This document shows positions 1 to 8,217 of a DNA stretch of 64,000 nt, one piece after another. The stretch is taken from positions 1 to 64,000 of the forward strand of contig NZ_LMFO01000001.1 in NCBI RefSeq assembly GCF_001426865.1. Direction: 5' to 3'. The notes below the pieces were generated by a model, which was given only the letters and a program-made list of their open reading frames with translations, ran no database searches and was not told the origin of the DNA. This DNA comes from Paenibacillus sp. Root52. Its GTDB lineage: Bacteria > Bacillota > Bacilli > Paenibacillales > Paenibacillaceae. The translations under genes were made by a program, and so were the position numbers. How positions within the stretch are numbered: position 1 is the stretch's first letter; each line of letters begins with the position of its first letter.

Positions 1-49
1 ATCAAATATAATATGTTCTAATATTATTTTAAAAATCATATGTAAAGAG

Positions 50-77
50 TTGACTATGTAAATATTTTTGTTATAAT
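50..77 (+). promoter_or_regulatory. Promoter of the marR-MFS operon
   Basis: TTGACT at 50-55 and a perfect TATAAT at 72-77 are separated by 16 bp. This is a strong sigma-A type promoter about 65 bp upstream of the MarR start codon. Confidence 0.75.
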
Positions 78-94
78 AAGTAATTGTTCCCCTG

Positions 95-114
95 ATATTT
101 CGTGTGCGAAATAT
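95..114. promoter_or_regulatory. Putative MarR operator
   Basis: A perfect inverted repeat, ATATTTCG-TGTG-CGAAATAT (8-4-8), lies between the -10 box and the marR start codon. Its size and position just downstream of the predicted transcription start are typical of an autorepressing MarR-family operator. Binding by the adjacent regulator is inferred. Confidence 0.65.
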
Positions 115-142
115 TATATTCCAAAAGTAAACGGGTGAAACA

Positions 143-589
143 ATGACTGATACGTATGAAGTATTCTATATTATTAATTCGTTCCGACAGGTGAATCAAA
201 TGCTCTTCCGAGCATTCTGGAATGAAAACAAGCAGATCGAATTGACCTCTATTCAGTTTATGGTATTGTCCATTCTGAAGGAGCGTCCTTCAATCGGAGT
301 CAACGAAGTGGCAGAACTTTGCCATATGGGAAGTAGCTCTATGAGCGCCGTGATCGAACGTCTTGTCAAAGGTGAATACCTCATCCGGACTCGTTCGCAT
401 GCTGACCGCCGATCCGTCATGTTGCAGATTACGGATAAAGGGGAGAAGGCGCAGCAGGAGACACATCACCTATGGATGGAAAGAGTATCGCCTATTCTGG
501 ATATTCCGAAGAAAGATCTTGATCATCTGCTAAGAATCCATACTCAAATGATTGAAAAGTTAGAAGGAAGAGAGATGAACAACCAATGA
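143..589 (+). CDS. MarR family transcriptional regulator
   Basis: A 148-residue winged-helix repressor of usual MarR length. The core around residues 40-100 has the helix-turn-helix (GVNEVAELCHMGSSSMSAVIE) followed by the wing with the family signature DRRSV. Such proteins repress efflux genes and release DNA on binding a phenolic or drug-like ligand. Its 3' end overlaps the start of the downstream MFS exporter by 4 nt (ATGA), so the two are translationally coupled. A palindrome upstream at 95-114 is a likely autoregulatory operator. The ligand cannot be told from sequence. Confidence 0.93.
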   Translation: MTDTYEVFYIINSFRQVNQMLFRAFWNENKQIELTSIQFMVLSILKERPSIGVNEVAELCHMGSSSMSAVIERLVKGEYLIRTRSHADRRSVMLQITDKGEKAQQETHHLWMERVSPILDIPKKDLDHLLRIHTQMIEKLEGREMNNQ

Positions 590-2094
590 GTACAACCGCT
601 ACAGCGCCATCCGTAGGGATGGACAACATCAAGAAAGGGCCAATCGTTGCCGCTTTGTTAATCGGTGCTTTTGTAGCCTTCTTGAATCAAACCCTGATGA
701 ACGTAGCTCTTCCTAAGATCATGGAAGACCTCGCGATTAACGCGAATAAGGCCCAATGGCTTACAACTGGTTATATGCTCGTCAATGGTGTACTGATTCC
801 CGTTACGGCATATCTCATTGCCAAATTTTCTACACGTCAGATTTTTATTACGGCTATGACGCTTTTTACATTAGGAACACTGGTCTGTGGGATTAGTCCT
901 ACCTTCGCGATCCTCATGGTCGGTCGTGTTATTCAAGCAGCGGGCGCAGGTATCCTAATGCCGCTGATGACTGTTGTTTTCCTGACAATCTTCCCGATTG
1001 AGAAACGTGGTCAAGCCATGGGTACAATGGGGATTGCGATGATTTTGGCTCCAGCGATCGGGCCTACATTGTCAGGTTACGTGGTAGAGCACTATTCTTG
1101 GAGACTGTTGTTCTACATCATTCTGCCATTCTCTATTATTGCAACAGGGATCGGTATTGCATTTGTCAAAAATGTAACACGTCAATCTAAACCGAAATTG
1201 GATTACCCAGGCGTCATCCTATCCACACTTGGATTCGGTAGCTTATTGTATGGTTTCAGTGATGCAGGTACAGATGGATGGGGCAGCGCAATTGTTATCA
1301 GTTGCCTGATTGTAGGTGCACTTTCCCTGATTCTATTCGTTATTCGTCAATTGACAACAGATCATCCGCTTCTAGAGTTCCGTATTTTCAAATACAACAT
1401 GTACACACTAACAACGATTATTAATATGCTTGTAACGATGGCTATGTTTGCAGGTATGATCCTGTTACCTATTTTCTTGCAAAATATTCGTGGGTTCTCA
1501 CCAATTGAATCAGGGCTCCTGATGATGCCAGGTGCAATCTTGATGGGAATTATGTCCCCGATTACTGGTCGTATTTTCGATAAAGTAGGGGCGCGTTGGT
1601 TGTCCGTCGCGGGTCTCGCGATTACAGCTGTTACAACCTGGGGACTTAGTCGTTTAGCAATTGATACAACATATGGCTATATGATGTTTATCTACACAGC
1701 TCGTATGTTCGGGATGTCCATGCTGATGATGCCAATTCAGACAGCTGGTCTGAACCAGCTGCCTCAGCGTCTCAATGCACATGGTACGGCAATGTCTAAC
1801 ACACTTCGTACTGTAGCAGGTGCGATTGGTACGGCTATCCTGGTCACTATTATGAGTAGTAAGTTGAAGTCTCATCTGGCAGATACACTTGCTCAAGGAC
1901 AGATTAACCCGGATGACCAAGCGGCAATGCTGCGTGCGACCGCAGACGCTACGATCTATGGTGTTAACTATGCATTTACAGTAGCGACTGGTATGACGAT
2001 TGTGGCCATGCTGATGGCGTTCTTTATTCGCAAAACGAAGCCGGCTGTCGAACCGACACCTAAGGAATCGTCCGAAGTTAACGCAACAGCATAA
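586..2094 (+). CDS. MFS drug exporter, DHA2 (EmrB/QacA) family
   Basis: A 502-residue membrane protein with about 14 hydrophobic segments, as expected for proton-driven DHA2 multidrug exporters. It begins with FLNQTLMNVALPKIMEDL, the helix-1 signature of EmrB-like proteins, and has the GRVIQAAGAGILMPL motif C region near residue 110. It overlaps the MarR gene and should be induced when that repressor is released. The soluble C-terminal tail is short and rich in Pro and Glu. The substrate is unknown; lincomycin- or quaternary-ammonium-type compounds are common for this family. Confidence 0.92.
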   Translation: MSTTATAPSVGMDNIKKGPIVAALLIGAFVAFLNQTLMNVALPKIMEDLAINANKAQWLTTGYMLVNGVLIPVTAYLIAKFSTRQIFITAMTLFTLGTLVCGISPTFAILMVGRVIQAAGAGILMPLMTVVFLTIFPIEKRGQAMGTMGIAMILAPAIGPTLSGYVVEHYSWRLLFYIILPFSIIATGIGIAFVKNVTRQSKPKLDYPGVILSTLGFGSLLYGFSDAGTDGWGSAIVISCLIVGALSLILFVIRQLTTDHPLLEFRIFKYNMYTLTTIINMLVTMAMFAGMILLPIFLQNIRGFSPIESGLLMMPGAILMGIMSPITGRIFDKVGARWLSVAGLAITAVTTWGLSRLAIDTTYGYMMFIYTARMFGMSMLMMPIQTAGLNQLPQRLNAHGTAMSNTLRTVAGAIGTAILVTIMSSKLKSHLADTLAQGQINPDDQAAMLRATADATIYGVNYAFTVATGMTIVAMLMAFFIRKTKPAVEPTPKESSEVNATA

Positions 2095-2128
2095 TGCACC
2101 ATGTATCACGTAAAATTAAAACGTACAA

Positions 2129-2170
2129 AAAACAGAGCCTAGACAGATTAATCTGTCTAGGCTCTGTTTT
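2129..2170. terminator. Bidirectional rho-independent terminator
   Basis: A 20-bp perfect stem with almost no loop is flanked by A-run and T-run on the two sides. It sits between the convergent MFS exporter and alkyltransferase-like genes and can serve both strands. Confidence 0.9.
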
Positions 2171-2171
2171 G

Positions 2172-2486
2172 TTATTCAGGCTCAGGCTGGTAACCAAATA
2201 TCTCAAGATCAATGGTTCCATCGAGCTTGAATTCAACACCTTCGCTGATTAGCTCAGTTTCTTGAATCAGCCGTGAATGTTCATCTGGAATGGCAATTTC
2301 ACCTTTGGCGTTCACGACACGGTGCCAAGGGAGACGTTCCTTCCGGCTCATGGAGTGCAGAATACGTACAACCTGTCTTGCAGCTCGTGGACTTCCTGCA
2401 TGAGCAGCAATTTGTCCATAGGTCATGACTTTGCCTTCGGGAATAGAAGATATGATGGAGACGACATTTTGTGTGAATGGTGTCAT
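2172..2486 (-). CDS. Alkyltransferase-like protein (MGMT family, Cys replaced by Trp)
   Basis: A 104-residue MGMT/Ogt DNA-binding domain alone. The active-site motif of O6-alkylguanine transferases (PCHRV) reads PWHRV here, so the acceptor cysteine is lost. That is the hallmark of ATL proteins, which bind O6-alkylguanine and recruit nucleotide excision repair instead of repairing directly. The helix-turn-helix region (TYGQIAAHAGSPRAARQV) with its arginine finger is intact. The start at MTPFTQ is chosen because AAAGGA lies 12 nt upstream; an in-frame ATG 45 nt further upstream has no better site. Confidence 0.88.
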   Translation of the reverse strand: MTPFTQNVVSIISSIPEGKVMTYGQIAAHAGSPRAARQVVRILHSMSRKERLPWHRVVNAKGEIAIPDEHSRLIQETELISEGVEFKLDGTIDLEIFGYQPEPE

Positions 2487-2558
2487 AAGAATGAAGTTTC
2501 CTTTCACATAAGAATAAAACCGTGTACCCATGTCTAAGCGGGATACACGGTTATTGTA

Positions 2559-3284
2559 CTAATTCTGAAAAGCCTGCTCGTAAACATGTACTGGCCATTC
2601 AGCCCAAGGGAATTCCCGCGGAGGAAGTGATTTTAGCGTAATCTCTTCTTTGGTTACTGGGTGGGGAAAACCTGCAATAGTAGACCAGAGGGCGATCTGC
2701 TGCCCTGGTTTATTCACTCCAGCGCCATACTTCTGATCCCCGAACAGAGGGCAATGGATGGCTTGCATCTGTACCCGAATCTGATGGGATCTGCCTGTAT
2801 GCAGTTCAACACGCACAAGGCTGTATCGGTCATTCTGGCCGAGCACTTGGTAGTCTAATACGGCATCTTTACCGCCAGCTGTGCCTGGGGGCACGACGGT
2901 AACCGTATTAGTGCGGGCATCCTTCAGCAACGTATGCTTCAACGTACCACGCTGAGCTGGTGGCTTGCCATGCACAACAGCTGTATATATTTTACGGAAA
3001 TCTCGTCCTCGAACAGTCTCAGACAAACGAGAAGCCGCTTTGGATGTTTTGGCAAAAATCATGGCTCCACCGACAGGCCGATCAAGTCGATGAACGAGAC
3101 CGAGATACACATTGCCCGGTTTGTTGTAGCGTTCCTTCAGATCCTGTTTAAGCAGTGTGAGCAGATCTGGATCTCCAGAGGCATCTTCCTGTGTTGGAAC
3201 GTTCACAGGTTTAACAATTCCAAGCAAGTGATTATCCTCAAACAAAATAGGTATATCTACCGTACGGTGTGAATGATCAGACAT
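2559..3284 (-). CDS. RluA family pseudouridine synthase
   Basis: A 241-residue RNA pseudouridine synthase. The catalytic motif HRLDRPVGG near residue 77 contains the invariant Asp, and GRSHQIRVQM follows near residue 165. It has no N-terminal S4 domain, which is common for short RluA/YlyB-like members. It isomerises uridine in rRNA or tRNA; the target base cannot be assigned. The start at MSDHSH is chosen because GGGAG lies 8 nt upstream, inside the last codons of the upstream methyltransferase gene. The two genes are therefore coupled (2-nt gap). Confidence 0.9.
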   Translation of the reverse strand: MSDHSHRTVDIPILFEDNHLLGIVKPVNVPTQEDASGDPDLLTLLKQDLKERYNKPGNVYLGLVHRLDRPVGGAMIFAKTSKAASRLSETVRGRDFRKIYTAVVHGKPPAQRGTLKHTLLKDARTNTVTVVPPGTAGGKDAVLDYQVLGQNDRYSLVRVELHTGRSHQIRVQMQAIHCPLFGDQKYGAGVNKPGQQIALWSTIAGFPHPVTKEEITLKSLPPREFPWAEWPVHVYEQAFQN

Positions 3285-3286
3285 GA

Positions 3287-4156
3287 CTAGGACTCCCAGC
3301 GGCCCAAAATGCCGCAAGGCAGGTCAAGACCACTACGTGTAATCGGCAAGCCGATCTCACCTGCGGTAATGTTGCCTCCATATTGAGCGGACATCGTCAT
3401 CGTAAGCATGTTACGCAACACCGTTGGAGAGATACCAGTGGTGTATGAGTTAATAAGCAAGAACAACGGATTATCCGACAAAATGTTCATGCAGGACTTA
3501 AGGAACGGGTACAAGTTCTGTTCCAGCTTCCAAGTCTCTCCATTGGGTCCTCGACCATAGGAAGGAGGATCCATAATAATCGCATCGTAACGGTTACCTC
3601 GACGTTCTTCCCGTTGTACGAATTTGAATACATCATCTGTAATGAAGCGAACAGGACGATCTGCCAGCCCAGATAACTGCACATTTTCCTTCGCCCATTG
3701 CACCATGCCTTTGGCTGCATCTACGTGCACAACAGAAGCGCCAGCATAGGCAGCAGCAACTGTTGCTCCGCCTGTGTATGCAAACAGGTTCAATACGGAG
3801 ATCGGGCGACCTGCATTCTTAATTTTATCCATCATCCAGCTCCAGTTAGCGGCTTGTTCAGGAAACAGACCGGTATGCTTAAAGCTAGTTGGTTTAATAT
3901 GAAACTTAAGATTCTCATAACCGATTGTCCAGCGTTCTGGAATCGGCTTTTTCATATCCCAGTTGCCGCCACCAGAAGAACTACGATGATAATGACCATG
4001 CACCTGACGCCATTCATTTGTTTCTTGTTTAAGTGGCCAGATAATCTGTGGATCGGGTCTACGCAAAATGACATCGCCCCAACGCTCCAGCTTCTCGCCG
4101 CCTCCTGTATCAATTACTTCATAATCCTTCCATTGATTAGCTACGTACATATTCAT
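3287..4156 (-). CDS. Class I SAM-dependent rRNA methyltransferase (RlmI/RlmK-like)
   Basis: A 289-residue methyltransferase with the Rossmann motif I VLNLFAYTGGATVAAA near residue 120, an acidic VHVDAAKGMVQWAKEN strand-2 segment, and the catalytic DPPSYGRGP motif near residue 197. These are hallmarks of the RlmI/RlmK group that methylates 23S rRNA. The N-terminal PUA domain of E. coli RlmI is absent, as in many Firmicute homologues. It leads a two-gene leftward operon with the pseudouridine synthase, consistent with rRNA modification. AAGGA precedes the ATG by 7 nt. Confidence 0.86.
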   Translation of the reverse strand: MNMYVANQWKDYEVIDTGGGEKLERWGDVILRRPDPQIIWPLKQETNEWRQVHGHYHRSSSGGGNWDMKKPIPERWTIGYENLKFHIKPTSFKHTGLFPEQAANWSWMMDKIKNAGRPISVLNLFAYTGGATVAAAYAGASVVHVDAAKGMVQWAKENVQLSGLADRPVRFITDDVFKFVQREERRGNRYDAIIMDPPSYGRGPNGETWKLEQNLYPFLKSCMNILSDNPLFLLINSYTTGISPTVLRNMLTMTMSAQYGGNITAGEIGLPITRSGLDLPCGILGRWES

Positions 4157-4364
4157 TTATCCATCCTTCAAAAGTCATTTGGATACTATTGTACAACAAA
4201 AATAGACATATACGCCAGTTAGGGGGGCGCAAGACCTATAAGGGAACAAGCTTGTGAGGTAGGTTGCTCCATACCACAATGTATAGTTTCATACCGATAT
4301 GCCTTTTAGTGTTGTTTTTGAGTTTGCTCCGTATACTAAAATTGATTACATTGGAAAAATTAAT
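4157..4364. other. Intergenic region upstream of the flavodoxin promoter
   Basis: This stretch separates the divergent methyltransferase and flavodoxin genes. No coding signal or stable hairpin is visible before the Fur-controlled promoter at 4365. Confidence 0.5.
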
Positions 4365-4394
4365 TTGACAATGATAATCATTATCACATATGAT
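4365..4394 (+). promoter_or_regulatory. Fur-controlled promoter of the flavodoxin operon
   Basis: TTGACA (4365-4370) and TATGAT (4389-4394) are spaced 18 bp apart. A perfect 15-bp Fur box, TGATAATCATTATCA (4372-4386), fills the spacer. This equals the 7-1-7 Bacillus Fur consensus, so iron-loaded Fur would block RNA polymerase directly. Expression under iron starvation is inferred. Confidence 0.9.
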
Positions 4395-4463
4395 TTTGAT
4401 AATTCAAACGTTACTTCATTCGAAAATCAATATCCATGATTAAATAAAGTGAGGGAATAATAG

Positions 4464-4916
4464 ATGGCTAAATTGTTAGTGGCTTATGCAAGTATGACAG
4501 GGAATACAGAAGAGATTGCTGAATTGATTGTGGAAGGAATCAAGCAGAGCGGTCATGAGGCTGATCTCAAGTCTGTAACTGATTGTAATGCAGCGGATGT
4601 GCTGGATTATGATGGATTTCTAATTGGGGTATATACCTGGGGAGACGGAGAGCTACCCGATGAGTTTCTAGATTTCTATGAAGAGCTGGATGAGTTAGAT
4701 CTGACCGGGAAAAGAGCTGCAGTATTTGGTAGTGGTGATACTTCCTATGAGCAGTACTGCGGAGCGGTTGATCTGGCTGCAGAGAAGTTGCAGGAGCGTG
4801 GGGCGGAAGTATATCCAGAGATGCTTAAAATCGAATATAGTCCGCTTGAGCAGGAGAAGGATACTTGCCGTGACTTTGGCAAAAAATTCATTGCTGCCGG
4901 ACTACAGGTATCCTAG
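4464..4916 (+). CDS. Flavodoxin (short chain)
   Basis: A 150-residue FMN-binding electron carrier of usual short-chain length. The phosphate loop is YASMTGNTEEIAELI near residue 9. The two isoalloxazine-stacking loops are YTWGDGELPDEF near residue 58 and GSGDTSYEQYCGAVD near residue 88. Flavodoxins replace ferredoxin when iron is scarce, which agrees with the Fur box in the promoter. It is the first gene of a three-gene operon with an unknown protein and a nitroreductase-family protein. Confidence 0.95.
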   Translation: MAKLLVAYASMTGNTEEIAELIVEGIKQSGHEADLKSVTDCNAADVLDYDGFLIGVYTWGDGELPDEFLDFYEELDELDLTGKRAAVFGSGDTSYEQYCGAVDLAAEKLQERGAEVYPEMLKIEYSPLEQEKDTCRDFGKKFIAAGLQVS

Positions 4917-4921
4917 AGAAG

Positions 4922-5725
4922 ATGCTAAAACAACATGTTCAAGCAAGCGTTCCTTTGGGGGTGTCAGGGACCTCAACACGATTGCTTGAAGATTACAAAT
5001 TAGAGGAGATGCTGCGCAGCCCACACCGGTTCATTCGCCCAGAACCGGAGATCACGCAGACATCTCAACTCCTATGGAGACATCGAGTCCAATACGCAGT
5101 CAGTCACGCAGTGAATGCCTTTTATAGTATGGATCCGGAAGTGCGTAAAGAAGTGCCTGTACAATACATGCTGGAGAAGTGGTGGCCTAAGAAAACAACG
5201 GGATTTGACTCAGTGCTCCATTACTGGGAAGTGAAAAATAAAGTCATAGATGAGTTATCACGTATCATTCGGACCAATGAAGACCTGCAGCATCCTTCAA
5301 TTTTGTTCGAACAGTGGAAAACAGAGATACCTTCTTTATCCATGGAATTGTCGATGATCTTTCACGCCGCTTGGCAGCCTGAAGGCTGGGACTCGCTGTT
5401 AATCCAGAAATATATGGTGGTATATGACCCCAATGTCGTTGAAGCTTTTCAGCACATGGCAAGTGTGTTTTGTTATGAGGCCTTTGGCAAACTGCCTGGC
5501 ATGATTGAAGTGTATTGTTTGTTGGAAGGACGCAAAGTTCGTTTTATGCCTGGGCGCCAGTCCCTTGCTCGGTCTATGGATTTTATTCATTTGATCCGAG
5601 ACAGTGTACCGCAAGCTGAAGACGTAGAATCAGATCAATTCAGTGCACGTGACAAAGCTCGCATCCATGAAGAAGCTGATCGACGTAGAAATGAATTAGA
5701 CACGAAGAAAACCTGGTTAATGTAG
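4922..5725 (+). CDS. Protein of unknown function in the flavodoxin operon
   Basis: A 267-residue soluble protein, starting 5 nt after the flavodoxin stop, so probably co-translated; the ribosome site is weak. I do not recognise a family with confidence. The N-terminus YKLEEMLRSPHRFI looks like the first helix of RecB/AddB-type nuclease domains. Residues 160-205 (MVVYDP...QHMASVFCYEAFG...IEVYCLLEGRKV) recall the strand and QxxxY region of that fold, but a clear D...ExK catalytic set is not seen. The tail is charged and helical. Any nuclease link is speculative. Confidence 0.6.
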   Translation: MLKQHVQASVPLGVSGTSTRLLEDYKLEEMLRSPHRFIRPEPEITQTSQLLWRHRVQYAVSHAVNAFYSMDPEVRKEVPVQYMLEKWWPKKTTGFDSVLHYWEVKNKVIDELSRIIRTNEDLQHPSILFEQWKTEIPSLSMELSMIFHAAWQPEGWDSLLIQKYMVVYDPNVVEAFQHMASVFCYEAFGKLPGMIEVYCLLEGRKVRFMPGRQSLARSMDFIHLIRDSVPQAEDVESDQFSARDKARIHEEADRRRNELDTKKTWLM

Positions 5726-5759
5726 AGAAGCTAAAGTGAGATGAAGGAGGATTGATACC

Positions 5760-6326
5760 ATGTCTAGCCATACGAAACATGAGATGGGTAATGTGAGAAG
5801 TCAAGCTGGCAGCTGTGAATTTAGTCCACTCCCTGTACCCAAAGCGGTCATTGGACAACTGTTGGATGAAGCAGATCCGTCATTATATGTAATGAGTTCA
5901 GAGCCGTGGCGCTTTATGTTGTTCGCTGGGGAAGGCCGCCAGTTATACTTGGAGGCAGTTAGACAGAGCTATCCTCCTCACTTGGCTGATCGTTATGGGG
6001 ATTGGGCTACGTATCAGTACACTGAGGCGATCCCAGCCCATTTAGTCGTCGTAGCCCCATTTGCTGCCAGAGAGGATCAATCGTTACCAGCGAAGGCGTG
6101 GAGTAGACGATTCTCATTACTGGCAGCAGAAAAAGGTTTGCATGCTGTATGGAAGATGAACGATTATCAACATCATCCTGTGTTTATGAATCTGATGGGT
6201 CTAACCCCCGAAGAGAAAGTGTTGGGTGTGTTTCACATCGGGTACGGAGACCAGCCAGCGTTCAGGCATGTTGACTATGGTAGACCCGCTTCTGAGCTTA
6301 TGACGGTGTACGATCATCTTGTTTAA
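5760..6326 (+). CDS. Nitroreductase family protein
   Basis: A 188-residue FMN-dependent NAD(P)H oxidoreductase-type protein. SSEPWRFMLFAGEG near residue 46 is the family's FMN-binding PWRF segment, and EEKVLGVFHIGYGD near residue 153 is the C-terminal G-x-G part. The middle AHLVVVAPF strand is also typical. AAGGAGG lies 9 nt before the ATG. As the third gene of the Fur-regulated flavodoxin operon, it may reduce quinones, nitro compounds or ferric chelates; the substrate is not predictable. Confidence 0.85.
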   Translation: MSSHTKHEMGNVRSQAGSCEFSPLPVPKAVIGQLLDEADPSLYVMSSEPWRFMLFAGEGRQLYLEAVRQSYPPHLADRYGDWATYQYTEAIPAHLVVVAPFAAREDQSLPAKAWSRRFSLLAAEKGLHAVWKMNDYQHHPVFMNLMGLTPEEKVLGVFHIGYGDQPAFRHVDYGRPASELMTVYDHLV

Positions 6327-6350
6327 ATGATGTAAACGTTACAGATGTCG

Positions 6351-7805
6351 TCATTCTGCGCCTGCGATGAAACTGCGAACGAGTTCACGGTAAGTCTGAT
6401 CCTTTGAGTAGGCGGCATATAGCCGATTCGATACCGTTATCGAATTGCCGAAGAAGAACCGTTCAAACTGAGTCTGTCTTCCACCGAAGGAACCTGAGCC
6501 CAGCTCCCAGATCAGACGAAACAGTGCAGTACGTTCTAAGGGTGTCGAATCTGTACCCTTAAGATACGTATTGAGGTGAGCAGCTACATCGGATTGGAAC
6601 TCCTCTTCTTGTGGGATCATAATCATGCCGCTAGATGCTAATAACTGCATGGTATCGATCATGTCAGGATAGAGTTTCGGATACAAGATGTTCGCTGCCA
6701 TCAGAGGTTTGGGAGCGGGTAGTAAGAATCCTCTGCCATCGGGTATAGCATTGGTTTCTGCTGCAATCGCCAACGCCTTTAGCGTTTCAAGCCCTGCTAA
6801 TATACGAGCTGTTTTCTCAATGACATGTGCTTCAGAGACCTGATCCAGTGTCTCCGTAAGTAACTGTATTGTTCCCAAAATAAATTCTGTCTTGGCAATA
6901 TACCGACACAATACCTGATGTCCTGCGTAGATGTGGAAATGACTTCCGCTGAATAAACGTGAGGACATTTCTTCATCTCCTGCGAAGAAGACTCGTTCAT
7001 GAGGCACCAATACATGGTCAAAAATGACGATGTTATCCATCTCTTCATATCTGGAACTAAGCGGATAATTATAAAGTGAATCTGCAGCATACGTATCTCG
7101 GCAGATCATACTGATGCCTGGCAGATCATTAGGGACGGCAAAGGCGAAGGCAAAGGGATTCTCATCATCGAATGGTGCGGGAGAAGGGGAAGGATATACG
7201 AAAATCTCATCACAAGTGGCACCCTGGGTCGCCATCATGAATGCACCATTAATGATTAAGCCATCAGGTGTTCGATCTACGATCTTAGCCGCAATGGCAT
7301 CTTCGGTTGCGTCAATCTGTCCAGATATTTTGCTGGCATGGGGCTGAATGAACGCATGAGAGAGAGTGATATCATTATCACGGCAATAAGCGTAGTAGTT
7401 TTTTAAATTCTCGGCATATTGTGGTGATAAGTCGCTCAGTAGGTCTGCAGCTGTGTAAAACGCCATGATTGCAGAATTCATGTAATCCGGAGAGCGACCT
7501 AAGAAGCCATGATGCATATTAGACCATAGATTGATGGAGATACGGCGTCTCTCAAGATCATCCACGCTTTTGGGTGGCAGAAAGGAAAGGCCTACTGGTT
7601 TGCCATCGACTGGGGAAGCATAGGTCATCTTAGTTGCAAGCAAGGGGTCGTGCTGCATATCATACATTTTGGCTTGAGTCTCCATTAGGCCAGCAAAAGC
7701 AAGGTGGTCTGAACGGTTTCCGGTCACTAATTTTCCTTTGTACCACACGGGTACCGTTTGAGCATTGATACGATCGATATACTGTTTGCCATTTTTAACG
7801 GGCAT
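6351..7805 (-). CDS. HpaB family FADH2-dependent monooxygenase (oxygenase component)
   Basis: A 484-residue acyl-CoA-dehydrogenase-fold enzyme of the 4-hydroxyphenylacetate 3-monooxygenase family. Conserved residues are visible: GRSPDY (Arg104, Tyr108) and LSHAFIQP (His150), which match the substrate-contacting Arg, Tyr and His of HpaB, and the FAD-region segment ATQGATCDEIFVYP. HpaB-type enzymes ortho-hydroxylate phenols to catechols using FADH2 from a separate reductase. No reductase is adjacent. A perfect Fur box overlaps its promoter, so a role in iron acquisition, such as catechol formation, is an inference. The last codon lies 25 bp from the convergent nitroreductase gene. Confidence 0.87.
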   Translation of the reverse strand: MPVKNGKQYIDRINAQTVPVWYKGKLVTGNRSDHLAFAGLMETQAKMYDMQHDPLLATKMTYASPVDGKPVGLSFLPPKSVDDLERRRISINLWSNMHHGFLGRSPDYMNSAIMAFYTAADLLSDLSPQYAENLKNYYAYCRDNDITLSHAFIQPHASKISGQIDATEDAIAAKIVDRTPDGLIINGAFMMATQGATCDEIFVYPSPSPAPFDDENPFAFAFAVPNDLPGISMICRDTYAADSLYNYPLSSRYEEMDNIVIFDHVLVPHERVFFAGDEEMSSRLFSGSHFHIYAGHQVLCRYIAKTEFILGTIQLLTETLDQVSEAHVIEKTARILAGLETLKALAIAAETNAIPDGRGFLLPAPKPLMAANILYPKLYPDMIDTMQLLASSGMIMIPQEEEFQSDVAAHLNTYLKGTDSTPLERTALFRLIWELGSGSFGGRQTQFERFFFGNSITVSNRLYAAYSKDQTYRELVRSFIAGAE

Positions 7806-7930
7806 CGTTATTCACCTCTTGGATCTAATCGTTCATGGGCATACGCACTGCTTTCGTAGTTTACGTGTGAAGAACGTCCAGTGTGCATCCGAGAGCGATA
7901 AGGGAATAACGTTTTTTTGTAAGAGGGGCT

Positions 7931-7962
7931 TGATAATAATTATCATTCTTGTTACAATACAA
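7931..7962 (-). promoter_or_regulatory. Fur-controlled promoter of the hpaB-like gene
   Basis: On the minus strand TTGTAT (7957-7962) and TATTAT (7933-7938) are spaced 18 bp apart. A perfect 15-bp Fur box, TGATAATAATTATCA, at 7931-7945 covers the -10 region. It lies about 125 bp upstream of the hpaB-like ATG. Confidence 0.82.
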
Positions 7963-7992
7963 AAAGAAAAAGGAACCGGCTAGGGCTCCTTT
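7959..7992 (-). terminator. Terminator of the DUF1540 gene
   Basis: A 9-bp stem with one G-U pair and a 6-nt loop (7969-7992) is followed on the minus strand by a T-rich tail. It ends the transcript of the small DUF1540 gene before the Fur-controlled promoter. Confidence 0.75.
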
Positions 7993-8012
7993 AACTTCAA
8001 ATCATAAGTTAC

Positions 8013-8165
8013 TTATTTTACTTCAAAAGTTTTACAGTCTGTTTCCGCAGACTCAACTGCTTTTTTGGAGCTGTGGCTTACGATATAAATGGAGCTTGCA
8101 TTACATTTGTTCTCTTGAGCCCAGTGCACACATGAATTTACTTCGCACAATACGTCTTTTGCCAT
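8013..8165 (-). CDS. DUF1540 domain small protein
   Basis: A 50-residue protein starting MAKDVLCEVNSCVHW and ending ETDCKTFEVK. It has four cysteines, at 7, 12, 21 and 44, which fit the DUF1540 family of small Cys-containing proteins of Firmicutes, possibly metal binding. GCGAGG lies upstream of the ATG, and a terminator follows at 7959-7992. The function of the family is unknown. The length and Cys spacing match the typical single-domain form. Confidence 0.88.
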   Translation of the reverse strand: MAKDVLCEVNSCVHWAQENKCNASSIYIVSHSSKKAVESAETDCKTFEVK

Positions 8166-8181
8166 GATTAATAACCTCGCT

Positions 8182-8211
8182 TTGTAGTGGGATTACATTC
8201 GTTGGTATAAG
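8182..8211 (+). promoter_or_regulatory. Candidate promoter of a small RNA
   Basis: TTGTAG (8182-8187) and TATAAG (8206-8211) are 18 bp apart on the plus strand. The predicted start at about 8218 coincides with the first base of a hairpin. No protein gene follows within 300 bp. Confidence 0.45.
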
Positions 8212-8217
8212 ACATAA

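Noticed and set aside
1654..2109. Long open frame on the minus strand inside the MFS exporter gene
   Set aside because: The protein is Cys/His/Arg-rich with no hydrophobic core or motif, lacks a ribosome site, and lies antisense to a clear 14-helix transporter.
7949..8167. Plus-strand open frame covering the DUF1540 gene
   Set aside because: The minus strand encodes a recognisable DUF1540 protein with ribosome site and terminator; the plus frame has no motif or ribosome site.
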